From NCBI RefSeq assembly GCF_004010155.1, contig NZ_RRYH01000002.1, forward strand, positions 62,001 to 126,000: 64,000 nucleotides of DNA, read 5' to 3'. A model generated the notes under the pieces. That model ran no database searches. It was not told the DNA's origin and worked only from the letters and a program-made list of their open reading frames with translations. Below are positions 9,147-18,407 of the stretch, piece by piece. The position numbers were made by a program, and so were the translations under genes. This stretch comes from Solirhodobacter olei (lineage in GTDB: Bacteria > Pseudomonadota > Alphaproteobacteria > Rhodobacterales > Rhodobacteraceae). How positions within the stretch are numbered: the stretch's first letter is position 1; each line of letters opens with the position of its first letter.

Positions 9147-10655
9147 TCATTCGCCGCGCGGGAAGCGCTTGTTCTCTTCCAGCACGTTGAGGTCCATGTG
9201 GTTGCGCATGTAGCGTTCGGAGGCCTTCTGCAGCGGCTGGAAGTCCCAGGGGAAATAGGCGCCGTTGCGGAGCGCCTCGTAGACCACCCAGCGGCGGGCC
9301 TGGCTTTCGCGCACCGCCGCGTCGAATCGGCCGAGATCCCAGCGCGCCTCGGCCTGGGCGCGGAAGGCGGCCAGCGTGCTGGCATGGGACGGTTCATGCG
9401 CAAGGTTCCGGCGCTCGTGCGGATCGGAGGAGAGATCGAAAAGCTGTTCCGGATCAAGCCCGCAGGCGGTGTATTTGAAGTGGCCCTCGCGGAGGCAGAC
9501 CAGCGGTGCCCAGCTGCCCTCGGCGGCATATTCGATCGCCACCGGGCTGGTGCGGGGCGTGCCCGAGGCCAGCGGCACCAGGCTTTCGCCGTCGGTCCAG
9601 GGCATCACCTCTTCCATCGACACACCGGCCAGATCGCAGAGCGTCGGCGTCGCGTCGATGGTGGAGACGGGCGTCTCGATCCGCGCGGGCGAAAGGCCCG
9701 GGGCGGCGAGCATCATCGGCACGCGGGAAGAGCCCTCGAAGAAGGACATCTTGAACCACAGTCCGCGGTCGCCCAGCATGTCGCCATGGTCGGAGACGAA
9801 GAGGATCACGGCCTCCTGCCGGGTGTCCTTCAGCACCTGCAGGACCTCGCCGATCTTGTCGTCGATATAGGAGATGTTCGAGAAATACCCGCGCCTTGCG
9901 CGGCGGATCTGATCCTTGGTGATATCGAAGGCGCGCCAGTCGCAGCTGTCCATCAGGCGCTTGGAATGCGCGTCCTGCTCGTCATAGGGGATCGCCGGGA
10001 TCTCGGGGTCGAGATGCTCGCAGTCCTCGTAGAGGTCCCAGTACTTGCGCCGGGCGACGTAGGGGTCGTGCGGGTGGGTGAAGGAGACGGTGAGGCACCA
10101 GGGCCGCGCGTCGGCGCCGCGCGACAGGTCGTAGATCTTCTGGCAGGCCTGGTGGGCGACGTCGTCGTCATATTCCATCTGGTTGGTGATCTCGGCCACG
10201 CCGGCGCCGGTGACGGAGCCGAGGTTGTGGTACCACCAGTCGATTCGCTCTCCCGGCTTGCGGTAATCCGGGGTCCAGCCGAAGTCCGCCGGGTAGATGT
10301 CAGTCGTCAGGCGTGATTCGAATCCATGCAGCTGATCGGGGCCGACGAAGTGCATTTTTCCTGACAGGCACGTCTCATACCCGGCGCGGCGAAGGTGATG
10401 CGCGAAGGTCGGGATGTCGGATGTGAACTCTGCCGCGTTGTCGTAGACGCGGTGGCGCGAGGGCAGCGAGCCGGACATGAACGAGGCCCGCCCCGGGGCG
10501 CAGAGCGGCGAGCCTGTATAGGCGTTGGCAAAGCGCACCGAACGGGCCGCGAGGGCCTTGAGATTAGGGGCGTGGAGCCAGTCGGCGGGCCCGTCGGGGA
10601 ACAGCGTCCCGTTCAACTGGTCGACCATCAGGATCAGGATGTTGGGACGGGTCAT
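9147..10655 (-). CDS. betC: Choline-sulfatase
   Basis: Type I sulfatase that hydrolyses choline-O-sulfate to choline and sulfate. The 502-residue length and start MTRPNILILMVDQLNG match the BetC family. The formylglycine signature C-x-P-x-R is CAPGR with Cys52. Metal ligands are visible in MVDQ and later in VSDHGDMLGDRG, and the C-terminal choline-sulfatase domain ends in ERYMRNHMDLN. No betA, betB or betI lies in the window, so choline oxidation would need genes elsewhere. It is divergent from the CocE-ABC operon, sharing a 146-bp control region. Confidence 0.93.
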   Translation of the reverse strand: MTRPNILILMVDQLNGTLFPDGPADWLHAPNLKALAARSVRFANAYTGSPLCAPGRASFMSGSLPSRHRVYDNAAEFTSDIPTFAHHLRRAGYETCLSGKMHFVGPDQLHGFESRLTTDIYPADFGWTPDYRKPGERIDWWYHNLGSVTGAGVAEITNQMEYDDDVAHQACQKIYDLSRGADARPWCLTVSFTHPHDPYVARRKYWDLYEDCEHLDPEIPAIPYDEQDAHSKRLMDSCDWRAFDITKDQIRRARRGYFSNISYIDDKIGEVLQVLKDTRQEAVILFVSDHGDMLGDRGLWFKMSFFEGSSRVPMMLAAPGLSPARIETPVSTIDATPTLCDLAGVSMEEVMPWTDGESLVPLASGTPRTSPVAIEYAAEGSWAPLVCLREGHFKYTACGLDPEQLFDLSSDPHERRNLAHEPSHASTLAAFRAQAEARWDLGRFDAAVRESQARRWVVYEALRNGAYFPWDFQPLQKASERYMRNHMDLNVLEENKRFPRGE

Positions 10656-10721
10656 CGGGGCCTCCTCGCATGCGACTTCGCTGCCCTTGTGCGGGCGCCG
10701 GAGGGGATGCGTCTAGCCTGA

Positions 10722-10779
10722 AAGTGACGCTTTTAGGCCTGGAAGAGGCGTTGACACTTGGTGCGGATCGGGTTGGTTT
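10722..10779 (+). promoter_or_regulatory. Possible promoter/operator between betC and the CocE operon
   Basis: TTGACA at 10751-10756 is a consensus -35 for the plus strand, but the sequence 17 nt later (10774-10779) is a poor -10. An imperfect dyad, AAGTGACGC (10722-10730) against GCG and CACTT (10748-10759), overlaps the -35. The hydrolase start at 10802 has a strong GGGGGG-type ribosome site. Regulation is inferred only. Confidence 0.3.
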
Positions 10780-10801
10780 GACGCCAATGAGGGGGGCCTG
10801 A

Positions 10802-12790
10802 ATGAAAACCATCACCGAATTTCCGCACCGGGTGCAGGAGACCGAGGACCTCGGGATCGTGCTGAAGGACGGCTGCCGGCTGTCGGCGCGGGTCTGGATG
10901 CCGGAGGGCGAGGGGCCGTTTCCGGCGGTGCTGGAATTCCTGCCCTACCGCAAGCGTGACGGCACTGCCGCGCGCGACGCGCTGACCCATCCCTATTTTG
11001 CCGGTCACGGGTTTGCCTGCCTGCGCGTGGACATGCGCGGCAATGGCGACAGCGACGGGTTGATGGAGGATGAATATTCGCCGCAGGAGCTGTCCGACGC
11101 CTGCGAGGTCATCGACTGGATCGCCGCGCAGGACTGGTCGAACGGCCGGGTGGGCATGATGGGGATCAGCTGGGGCGGGTTCAACTCGCTGCAGGTGGCC
11201 GCGCTGCAGCCGGAGCCGCTGAAGGCGATCATCACGCTCTGCTCCACCGTCGACCGCTATGCCGATGACATCCATTACAAGGACGGCTGCCTTCTGAACG
11301 AGAACCTCGGCTGGGGGGCGACGATGTGGGGCTATTCCTCGCGTCCGCCGGACCCGGCGCTGCGCGACGACTGGCGCGCGGTCTGGCTGGAGCGGCTGGA
11401 GAAGGAGCCGTTCCTGCCCGCGGTCTGGCTGCGCCACCAGCGGCGCGACGCCTACTGGCGGCATGGCTCGGTCTGCGAGGATTTCCCGGCGATTCGGGCC
11501 GCGGTGCTGGCCGTGGGCGCCTGGGGCGATGCCTACAAGAACGCGGTGCCGCAGCTGGTCGAGAAGATCGAGGCGCCGGTGAAGGGCATCGTCGGGCCCT
11601 GGATCCACAAGTATCCGCATTTCGCCGTGCCGGGCCCGCGGATCGGGTTCCTGCAGGAGGCCGTGCGCTGGTGGGGCCGGTGGCTGCGCGATGACGAGAG
11701 CGGGGTCGAGGACGACCCGGCCTACCGGATGTACCTGATGGACGGGGTGCGCCCGGCCTCGTGGTATACCGAACGGCCCGGCCGCTGGATCGCGGAAGGC
11801 TCCTGGCCCGCGCCGGGGATCGGGACGGAGGTTCTGCCGCTCGGGCCCGGGCGGCTGGGCGGGGCCGGGGAGGGGTTCGAGATCCCTCTCGCGTCGCCTC
11901 AGCATTGCGGCGCAAGCGGCGGGGAGTATTGCGCGATCTGGCTTGGGCCCGAGATGCCCGGGGATCAGCGCGGCGACGACGCCCTCTCGGCCTGTTTCGA
12001 CAGCGCGCCGATGGAAGAGACCGACATCGTCGGCGCGCCGGTGCTGCGGCTGAAGCTGCGCTCGGACAAGCCGCAGGCGCAGATCGCGGTGCGGCTGAAC
12101 CATGTGCATCCCGATGGCGCCTCGACCCGGATCACCTATGGCGTGCTGAACCTCAGCCACCACGCAAGCCACGCCGAACCGGAGGCGCTGGTGCCGGGCG
12201 AGGAGATGGAGATCCGGCTGGCCCTCGACCATATCGCCTACCGGCTGCCCGCAGGGCACCAGCTGCGGGTCGCGGTTTCGTCAAGCTACTGGCCGATGAT
12301 CTGGCCCGCGCCGGAGGCCGCGACCCTGACGCTGACCGGCGGCGCGCTGGAGCTGCCGGTGCGCCCGGTGGCGGCGGGTGCGGAATGGGAGTTTCCCGAG
12401 GCCGAGGCGGCGCCCGCGCTCCGGACACGCGAAATTCGCGCCCCAGCGCATGTGCGCCGCAGCGAGACCGACCAGCGCACCGGCATGGTGAGCCTTGTCA
12501 TCGAGGACGACTTCGGCATGGCCGAGAACCTCGACCACGGGCTGATCACCGGCTCGGTCGCCCGCGAACGCTGGGAGATCCATCCCGACGATCCGCTGAC
12601 GGCCACGGGCAGCTGCCACTGGACCGAGGAGGTGATCCGGGACGGGATCCACCTGCGCACCGAGGCCCGCTGTTCGATGTGGGCGGATGCCACCACGTTT
12701 CACCTCAGCGCCACGCTTGAAGCTTATGAAGGAGATGTCGCCGTCCTGACGCGCGAGCTGCGCGAGGAGGTGCCGCGCGATCACCTGTGA
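10802..12790 (+). CDS. CocE/NonD-family hydrolase (X-Pro dipeptidyl-peptidase S15-like)
   Basis: A serine hydrolase of 662 residues related to cocaine esterase and S15 peptidases. The nucleophile is Ser123 in GISWGGFNS. The acid and base are probably Asp in GAWGDAYKN and His in GPWIHKYPH. A C-terminal PepX_C-like jelly-roll region begins near residue 315. There is no signal peptide, so it should act in the cytoplasm on an imported ester or amide. It is the first gene of an operon followed by a complete peptide-type ABC importer, suggesting the importer brings in its substrate. Substrate identity is unknown. Confidence 0.88.
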   Translation: MKTITEFPHRVQETEDLGIVLKDGCRLSARVWMPEGEGPFPAVLEFLPYRKRDGTAARDALTHPYFAGHGFACLRVDMRGNGDSDGLMEDEYSPQELSDACEVIDWIAAQDWSNGRVGMMGISWGGFNSLQVAALQPEPLKAIITLCSTVDRYADDIHYKDGCLLNENLGWGATMWGYSSRPPDPALRDDWRAVWLERLEKEPFLPAVWLRHQRRDAYWRHGSVCEDFPAIRAAVLAVGAWGDAYKNAVPQLVEKIEAPVKGIVGPWIHKYPHFAVPGPRIGFLQEAVRWWGRWLRDDESGVEDDPAYRMYLMDGVRPASWYTERPGRWIAEGSWPAPGIGTEVLPLGPGRLGGAGEGFEIPLASPQHCGASGGEYCAIWLGPEMPGDQRGDDALSACFDSAPMEETDIVGAPVLRLKLRSDKPQAQIAVRLNHVHPDGASTRITYGVLNLSHHASHAEPEALVPGEEMEIRLALDHIAYRLPAGHQLRVAVSSSYWPMIWPAPEAATLTLTGGALELPVRPVAAGAEWEFPEAEAAPALRTREIRAPAHVRRSETDQRTGMVSLVIEDDFGMAENLDHGLITGSVARERWEIHPDDPLTATGSCHWTEEVIRDGIHLRTEARCSMWADATTFHLSATLEAYEGDVAVLTRELREEVPRDHL

Positions 12791-12909
12791 TCGCGTATCA
12801 TCGCATCCGCGAGTGCCGCGTGGGACGAACGCAAAGAAAGCGTTGCCCGACAAGGCAAATGCGGGTTATTGATTCAGTAGTCAACAAAAACGCTACCAGG
12901 GAGTAACAG

Positions 12910-14493
12910 ATGTCCGACGAACTCGCCTACCTTGCCGCGCGCGCCGCACGCGGCCTCATGAGCCGCCGCGCCTTCATGGGCCGGGCCGCCGCGGTTGGCG
13001 CGACCGCCGCCATGGCGGATACGCTGCTTGGCACGGCCGCGCGGGCTGCCGGGCCGAAGAACGGCGGCACGCTGAAAATGGGTCTTGGCGGGGGGGAGAG
13101 CACCAACTCGCTCGACCCGGCGCTGGACGCGAGCCAGGTGCCGTTCATGTACATGGGCACGATGGGCAACACGCTCGTCACCGTCTCGCCCACCGGCGAA
13201 GCCGTCGGCGAACTGGCCACCGGCTGGGAAAGCACGCCCGACGCCGTCACCTGGACCTTCAAGATCCGCAAGGGCGTGGAGTTCCACAACGGCAAGACGA
13301 TGACGCCGGATGACGTGCTCAAGACGATCCAGCGCCATTCCGACAAGAAGTCGAAATCCGGCGCCTTCGGCATCCTCCAGAGCATCAAGGAGATGAAGGT
13401 CGACGGCGACAACTTCGTCGTCACGCTGAAGTCGGCCAACGCCGACCTGCCGTATCTGATGGCCGACTATCACCTGGTCATCCAGCCGAACGGCGGCCTC
13501 GACAAGCCGGATGCGGGCATCTTCACCGGGGCCTACAAGCTGAAGAGCTTCGAGCCCGGCGTGCGGATCGAGATGGAGAAGTTCAAGAACTACTGGGATC
13601 CGAATGTCGGCCACTTCGACACGGTGGTGATGCTGGTCATCAACGACTCCACCGCCCGGAACGCGGCGCTGCAGTCGGGCCAGGTCGATATGGTGAACTC
13701 GGTCGAGCCGCGCGTCGCGGACCTTCTGAAGCGCGCGCCGCATGTGACGGTGGATGCGTCCGCCGGGCGCGGCTTCTACTGCTTCAACATGTTCTGCAAC
13801 ACCGCGCCCTTCGACAACAACGACCTTCGCATGGCGCTCAAGCTCGCCATCGACCGCGAGGAGCTGGTGAAGAAGATCCTCGCCGGCTACGGCTCGGTCG
13901 GCAACGACACGCCGATCAACAAGAGCTATCCGATGTTCGAGCCGATGCCGCAGCGCAGCTACGATCCGGAAAAGGCAAAGTTCCACTTCAAGAAGTCGGG
14001 CTACAGCGGCGATATCCTGCTGCGCACGGCCGATGCCGCCTTCTCTGGTGCGGTCGATGCGACCTCTCTGTTCCAGCAGTCTGCAAAGAAGGCCGGGATC
14101 AACATCACCATCAAGCGCGAGCCGAACGACGGCTACTGGAGCAGCGTCTGGAACAAGGAGCCGTTCTCCGCGTCCTACTGGGGCGGCCGTCCGACGCAGG
14201 ACCAGATGTTCTCCACCGCGTATCTCTCCACGTCCGACTGGAACGACACCCGCTTCAAGAACCCCAAGTTCGACAAGCTGGTGCTCGACGCGCGCGGCGA
14301 GCTGGACAAGGCCAAGCGCAAGGAGATGTATCACGAGGCCAACATGCTGCTGAGGGATGAAGGCGGGCTCATCAACCCGATGTTCAACAACTTCATCAAC
14401 GCCTATCGCAGCGATCGGGTCGCCGGCTGGCACGACAACCCGAACCAGGACATGATGAACGGCAAAGCGGCCGTCCTGTGCTGGCAGGCGTGA
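12910..14493 (+). CDS. Peptide-type ABC transporter solute-binding protein (Tat signal)
   Basis: Family-5 solute-binding protein of 527 residues. The N-terminus has a twin-arginine signal (SRRAFMGRAA, residues 18-27) ending near ARAAG. The mature part shows the hallmark STNSLDPALDASQ, then VEFHNGKTMTPDDVLKTIQRH, then TGAYKLKSFEPG. Ribosome site GGGAGT at 12899. It follows the CocE hydrolase by 119 nt and precedes two permeases and the ATPase, so it supplies specificity to a complete importer. A weak hairpin (AACGC/GCGTT, 12828-12844) lies in the gap and might protect this part of the mRNA. Confidence 0.92.
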   Translation: MSDELAYLAARAARGLMSRRAFMGRAAAVGATAAMADTLLGTAARAAGPKNGGTLKMGLGGGESTNSLDPALDASQVPFMYMGTMGNTLVTVSPTGEAVGELATGWESTPDAVTWTFKIRKGVEFHNGKTMTPDDVLKTIQRHSDKKSKSGAFGILQSIKEMKVDGDNFVVTLKSANADLPYLMADYHLVIQPNGGLDKPDAGIFTGAYKLKSFEPGVRIEMEKFKNYWDPNVGHFDTVVMLVINDSTARNAALQSGQVDMVNSVEPRVADLLKRAPHVTVDASAGRGFYCFNMFCNTAPFDNNDLRMALKLAIDREELVKKILAGYGSVGNDTPINKSYPMFEPMPQRSYDPEKAKFHFKKSGYSGDILLRTADAAFSGAVDATSLFQQSAKKAGINITIKREPNDGYWSSVWNKEPFSASYWGGRPTQDQMFSTAYLSTSDWNDTRFKNPKFDKLVLDARGELDKAKRKEMYHEANMLLRDEGGLINPMFNNFINAYRSDRVAGWHDNPNQDMMNGKAAVLCWQA

Positions 14494-14497
14494 GGGG

Positions 14498-15454
14498 ATG
14501 CATCCCGTCGTAAGACTTGTGGCTCAGCGCATTGCGCTGGGCCTGCTCCTGCTGATCGCGGCCTCGGTTCTGATCTTCGTCGGAACCAACATCCTGCCGG
14601 GAGACGTCGCCCAGGCCATCCTGGGCCAGCAGGCAACGCCCACGGCGCTGGCCAACCTCAGGGCCCAGATGGGGCTCGATCAGCCCTATTACATCCGCTA
14701 CCTGCACTGGCTGTTCGCCGCGATGCACGGCGATCTCGGCAAGTCGCTGGCCAATGGTCAGGACATCGCGACCGAGATCCAGGGCCGCCTGGCCAATACG
14801 CTGTTCCTCGCCGGGGTCTCGGCGGCGATCATCGCGCCCATGTCGATCATCCTCGGGCTGATCTCGGCGCTTTACGAGGGCCGCTGGCCGGACAAGGTGC
14901 TCTCTGGCATCACGCTGGCCTGGGTCTCGCTGCCGGAGTTCCTGCTGGGCTATATCCTGATCTATTTCCTCGCGGTCGAGTACCCGATCGCGCCCTCGGT
15001 CTCGACCGTGTACGATTCCATGGGCTTCTGGGCGAAACTTCACGCGATCATTCTGCCGGTCATGGTGCTCGTCATGGTCTCGGTCGGCCATACGATGCGG
15101 ATGACGCGGGCGGCGATCCTGAACGTCATGCAATCGGCCTATATCGAGACCGCCGAGCTGAAGGGGCTGAGGCCCTTCCGGGTGATCCTGATGCATGCCT
15201 TCCCGAACGCGATCTCTCCGATCGTGAACGTGCTGATGGTGGACCTGGCCTATCTCGTCGTCGGCGTTGTCGTGACCGAGGTGGTCTTTGTCTATCCCGG
15301 CATGGGGCAGTATCTGGTCGACCACGTCGCCAAACGTGATGTGCCGGTGGTGCAGGCCGTGGGCCTGATCTTCGCGGCCGTCTACATCGGGCTCAACATG
15401 GTGGCGGACGTCGTCTCGATCCTCGCCAACCCGCGGCTGAGGCATCCGAAATGA
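14498..15454 (+). CDS. ABC transporter permease, DppB-like
   Basis: First inner-membrane permease of the importer, 318 residues with about six helices. The N-terminal helix (GLLLLIAASVLIFVGTNILPGD) and the motif AILGQQATPTALANLRAQMGLD are typical of DppB/OppB proteins. The cytoplasmic coupling loop carries the EAA motif (YIETAELKGLRPFRVILMHAFPNAISP). It begins 4 nt after the binding-protein gene and ends by overlapping the second permease start by 4 nt (ATGA), so the genes are translationally coupled. Confidence 0.93.
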   Translation: MHPVVRLVAQRIALGLLLLIAASVLIFVGTNILPGDVAQAILGQQATPTALANLRAQMGLDQPYYIRYLHWLFAAMHGDLGKSLANGQDIATEIQGRLANTLFLAGVSAAIIAPMSIILGLISALYEGRWPDKVLSGITLAWVSLPEFLLGYILIYFLAVEYPIAPSVSTVYDSMGFWAKLHAIILPVMVLVMVSVGHTMRMTRAAILNVMQSAYIETAELKGLRPFRVILMHAFPNAISPIVNVLMVDLAYLVVGVVVTEVVFVYPGMGQYLVDHVAKRDVPVVQAVGLIFAAVYIGLNMVADVVSILANPRLRHPK

Positions 15455-16269
15455 AACGCATACCGCTATTGGCCCTCATCGGGCTTGCCATCACCACTGC
15501 CTATTTCCTCGCGGCGATATTCGCGCCGCTGATCGCGCCCTATCCGATGGGGGCGACGCCCGGCGGATCCTGGCAACCGGCGTCGGCGCAGTTCTGGCTC
15601 GGCACCGACTCGATCGGCCGCGACCTGCTGAGCCGGTTGATCTGGGGCGGGCGCATCACCATCGCCATCGCCACGGTGGCAACGCTGCTGAGCTTTACCA
15701 CCGGCGCGATCCTCGGCTTCACCGCCGCGGTCGTGGGCGGATGGGTCGACCAGGCCCTGTCGCGATTCGTCGACCTGATCATGTCGATCCCGTCGCTGAT
15801 CTTCGCGCTGGTCGTGCTGTCGGTTATGCCGGTCACCGTGGTGACGCTGATCCTGGTGATGGGGCTTCTCGACTCCACCCGTGTCTTCCGTCTCGCCCGT
15901 GCCGTCGCCGCCGATATCGTGGTGATGGACTATGTCGAGGCCGCCCGGCTGAGGGGCGAGGGCAGGATCTGGATCATCTTCCGCGAGGTGCTGCCGAACT
16001 CGCTTTCGCCGCTCGTCGCCGAGATGGGGATGCGGTTCATCTTTCAGGTGCTTCTGCTGTCCACGCTGTCCTTCCTCGGCCTTGGCGTGCAGCCGCCGCT
16101 GACGGACTGGGGCGGGATCGTGAAGGAGAACAAGGACGGCATCGTCTACGGCGTTCCGGCCGCGCTTTACCCGGCGATCGCAATCGCGACGCTGGCGATC
16201 TCGGTCAACCTCGTCGCGGACTGGGTTCTGAACCGCACCACCAGCCTGAAGGGAGGGCGCAATGGCTGA
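15451..16269 (+). CDS. ABC transporter permease, DppC-like
   Basis: Second permease, 272 residues. The motif FWLGTDSIGRDLLSRLIWGGRITI around residue 50 is diagnostic of DppC/OppC. The EAA loop is YVEAARLRGEGRIWIIFREVLPNSLSP. It starts at the ATGA overlap with the upstream permease and overlaps the ATPase start by 8 nt. It should pair with the DppB-like subunit to form the membrane channel of the importer. Confidence 0.93.
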   Translation: MKRIPLLALIGLAITTAYFLAAIFAPLIAPYPMGATPGGSWQPASAQFWLGTDSIGRDLLSRLIWGGRITIAIATVATLLSFTTGAILGFTAAVVGGWVDQALSRFVDLIMSIPSLIFALVVLSVMPVTVVTLILVMGLLDSTRVFRLARAVAADIVVMDYVEAARLRGEGRIWIIFREVLPNSLSPLVAEMGMRFIFQVLLLSTLSFLGLGVQPPLTDWGGIVKENKDGIVYGVPAALYPAIAIATLAISVNLVADWVLNRTTSLKGGRNG

Positions 16270-17911
16270 CCAAGGGGCCAGGGCTCTCCTGGAGATCACC
16301 GACCTCAAGATCGAGGCCACGGCCTACCCGCCGGGCGAGCCGCCGCAGGACATCACCATTGTCGACGGCGTCTCGCTGCAGCTGCAGAAGGGCCGCGTGC
16401 TGGGCCTGATCGGGGAAAGCGGGGCGGGGAAATCCACCATCGGGCTTTCCGCCATGTCCTATGGGCGCGGCGGTGTGCGGCTGACCGGGGGCAAGATCCT
16501 GCTGAACGGGCAGGAGATCCGCACCGCGGGGCCGGGCAAGCTGCGCCGGATCCGCGGCCATACCGTGACCTATGTCGCGCAATCGGCGGCGGCGGCCTTC
16601 AACCCGGCCAAGAAGCTGATGGATCAGGTCATCGAGACCTCGCTCCAGCACGGGATCATGGGCCGGTCGGAGGCGGAGAAGCGGGCGGTCTGGCTGTTCG
16701 ACACGCTCGGCCTGCCGAACCCGACACGCTTCGGCAACCGCTATCCGCACCAGGTGTCGGGCGGGCAGCTGCAGCGGGCGATGACGGCGATGGCGCTGTG
16801 TCCGAAGCCGGACCTCGTGATCTTCGACGAGCCGACGACCGCGCTGGACGTGACGACCCAGATCGACGTGCTGGCCGCGATCAAGGAGGCGATCCGCGAT
16901 ACCGGCGTCGGCGCGCTCTACATCACCCACGACCTTGCCGTGGTGGCCCAGGTCTCTGACGAGATCATGGTGCTGCGCGGCGGCAAGATGGTGGAATACG
17001 GACCCGTCGATCAGATCATCAACGCGCCGCGGCAGGAGTATACCAAGGCGCTGGTGACGGTTCGCCAGATCGAGCATCCGGAGAAACCCGCAGACGCACC
17101 CGTGGTGCTGGAGGTGGACCGGGTGACCGCGCGCTACCGCGGCACCAACTTCGACGTGCTCAAGAACATCTCGGTCGAGCTGCGGCAGGGTCAGACCCTG
17201 GCCGTGGTGGGCGAAAGCGGATCCGGCAAGTCGACGCTGGCGCGGGCGATCACCGGGCTTCTGCCGCCGACGAAGGGCTCCATCCACTTTGCGGGGCGCG
17301 AGCTGTCGGCGACGCTCGCCGGGCGGACGCGCGACGATCTGCGCGAACTGCAGATGATCTACCAGATGGCAGACGTGGCGATGAACCCGCGCCATACGGT
17401 GGGCACGATCATCGGCAGGCCGCTGGAGTTCTACTTCGGCCTCAAGGGCGACGCGAAGCGCAAGCGCATCCAGCAGCTTCTTGACGAGATCGAGATGGGC
17501 AAGGGCTTCATCGACCGCTATCCGGCGGAACTGTCAGGCGGGCAGAAGCAGCGCGTCTGCATCGCCCGGGCGCTGGCCGCGAAGCCCAAGCTGATCATCT
17601 GCGACGAGGTGACGTCGGCGCTCGACCCGCTGGTGGCGGATGGCATCCTAAAGCTTCTGCAGGAGCTGCAGAAGGTCGAGGGGGTGGCCTATCTCTTCAT
17701 CACCCATGACCTTGCCACGGTGAAGGCGATCGCGGATTCCATCGCGGTGATGTATCGCGGCGAGGTGGTGCGCTACGGACCGAAGAGCCAGGTGCTGAGC
17801 CCGCCCTTCGACGATTACACCGATCTCCTGCTGTCCTCCGTGCCGGAAATGCGGCTCGGCTGGCTGGAGGAGGTCCTGGCCCATCGCAGGATGGAATCGG
17901 CCGGGAACTGA
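16262..17911 (+). CDS. ABC transporter ATP-binding protein with two fused ATPase domains
   Basis: Energises the importer; 549 residues containing a DppD-like and a DppF-like half. Half one has Walker [10 protein letters not shown] (about residue 52), signature VSGGQLQRA and Walker [13 protein letters not shown]. Half two has Walker [10 protein letters not shown] (about residue 318), signature LSGGQKQR and Walker [13 protein letters not shown]. Each half ends in an H-loop (ITHDLA). Both sites look intact, so it can replace two separate subunits. It is the last gene of the operon; convergent DUF6477 begins 7 nt later. Confidence 0.94.
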   Translation: MADQGARALLEITDLKIEATAYPPGEPPQDITIVDGVSLQLQKGRVLGLIGESGAGKSTIGLSAMSYGRGGVRLTGGKILLNGQEIRTAGPGKLRRIRGHTVTYVAQSAAAAFNPAKKLMDQVIETSLQHGIMGRSEAEKRAVWLFDTLGLPNPTRFGNRYPHQVSGGQLQRAMTAMALCPKPDLVIFDEPTTALDVTTQIDVLAAIKEAIRDTGVGALYITHDLAVVAQVSDEIMVLRGGKMVEYGPVDQIINAPRQEYTKALVTVRQIEHPEKPADAPVVLEVDRVTARYRGTNFDVLKNISVELRQGQTLAVVGESGSGKSTLARAITGLLPPTKGSIHFAGRELSATLAGRTRDDLRELQMIYQMADVAMNPRHTVGTIIGRPLEFYFGLKGDAKRKRIQQLLDEIEMGKGFIDRYPAELSGGQKQRVCIARALAAKPKLIICDEVTSALDPLVADGILKLLQELQKVEGVAYLFITHDLATVKAIADSIAVMYRGEVVRYGPKSQVLSPPFDDYTDLLLSSVPEMRLGWLEEVLAHRRMESAGN

Positions 17912-17918
17912 GGCCGGC

Positions 17919-18194
17919 TCAGACGGCCGAGGTGCGCGCCTCGGCCAGAAGTGCGATCAGAACCTCGACATGGGCGGCGGCGCTATAGGCGGCGTCGCCG
18001 GCACGGCGGGTCGCCTCATGCCCGGCCTCGAGCGCGATCAGCCGGCCCATCGCATGCTCCGGCGCCAGCGCCGCATCGCCCGCGATGCGCAGAAGGTCGC
18101 GTTCGCGGCGATAGTCGCCGAGCCCCGAGCGGGCCGCCTGCATCAGCAGGCGCGGGCGGGCAAAGCGCTGAAAACTCATGGCAAGATCGGTCAT
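17919..18194 (-). CDS. DUF6477-family protein
   Basis: A 91-residue alpha-helical protein of unknown function. The start MTDLAMSFQRFARPRLLMQAARSG and the block GDYRRERDLLRI match what I recall of DUF6477, found in Rhodobacterales. ATG 18194 is chosen over 18212 because GGAGG sits 5 nt before it. It faces the DUF6456 regulator-like gene across a shared control region, an arrangement that suggests linked function. No membrane segment or catalytic motif is seen. Confidence 0.75.
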   Translation of the reverse strand: MTDLAMSFQRFARPRLLMQAARSGLGDYRRERDLLRIAGDAALAPEHAMGRLIALEAGHEATRRAGDAAYSAAAHVEVLIALLAEARTSAV

Positions 18195-18279
18195 CGCATC
18201 CTCCGGTCGCATCCGCTTCGGGTTCTGGCATGCGGGGGGCCGGCGTTGCGCCGCGCGCCGTTCGGCGTGCGCCCGTTTC

Positions 18280-18359
18280 AGATTTCTTTAGGTTTCTTAA
18301 CGAAATCTATCCGCCGGTTCGCATGTTAACGGTCAGGTAACCTTGACAACCGACGGTTG
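18280..18359. promoter_or_regulatory. Shared control region of DUF6477 and DUF6456 genes
   Basis: Two dyads lie in this divergent gap. AGATTTC (18280-18286) and GAAATCT (18302-18308) form a 7-bp inverted repeat with a 15-nt spacer. CAACCG-A-CGGTTG (18347-18359) is a perfect 13-bp palindrome that overlaps a consensus -35 TTGACA (18343-18348) reading toward DUF6456. No good -10 is visible. Autoregulation by the HTH protein encoded next to it is a reasonable guess. Confidence 0.45.
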
Positions 18360-18407
18360 CGTGCGGCCCGGACGGCACCGATCGGCCAGGTGGGAGGCGA
18401 GGCGCGC

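Noticed and set aside
18287-18300. CtrA-binding site near DUF6456
   Set aside because: The spacing between TTAA-like halves is not the 7 nt of the consensus.
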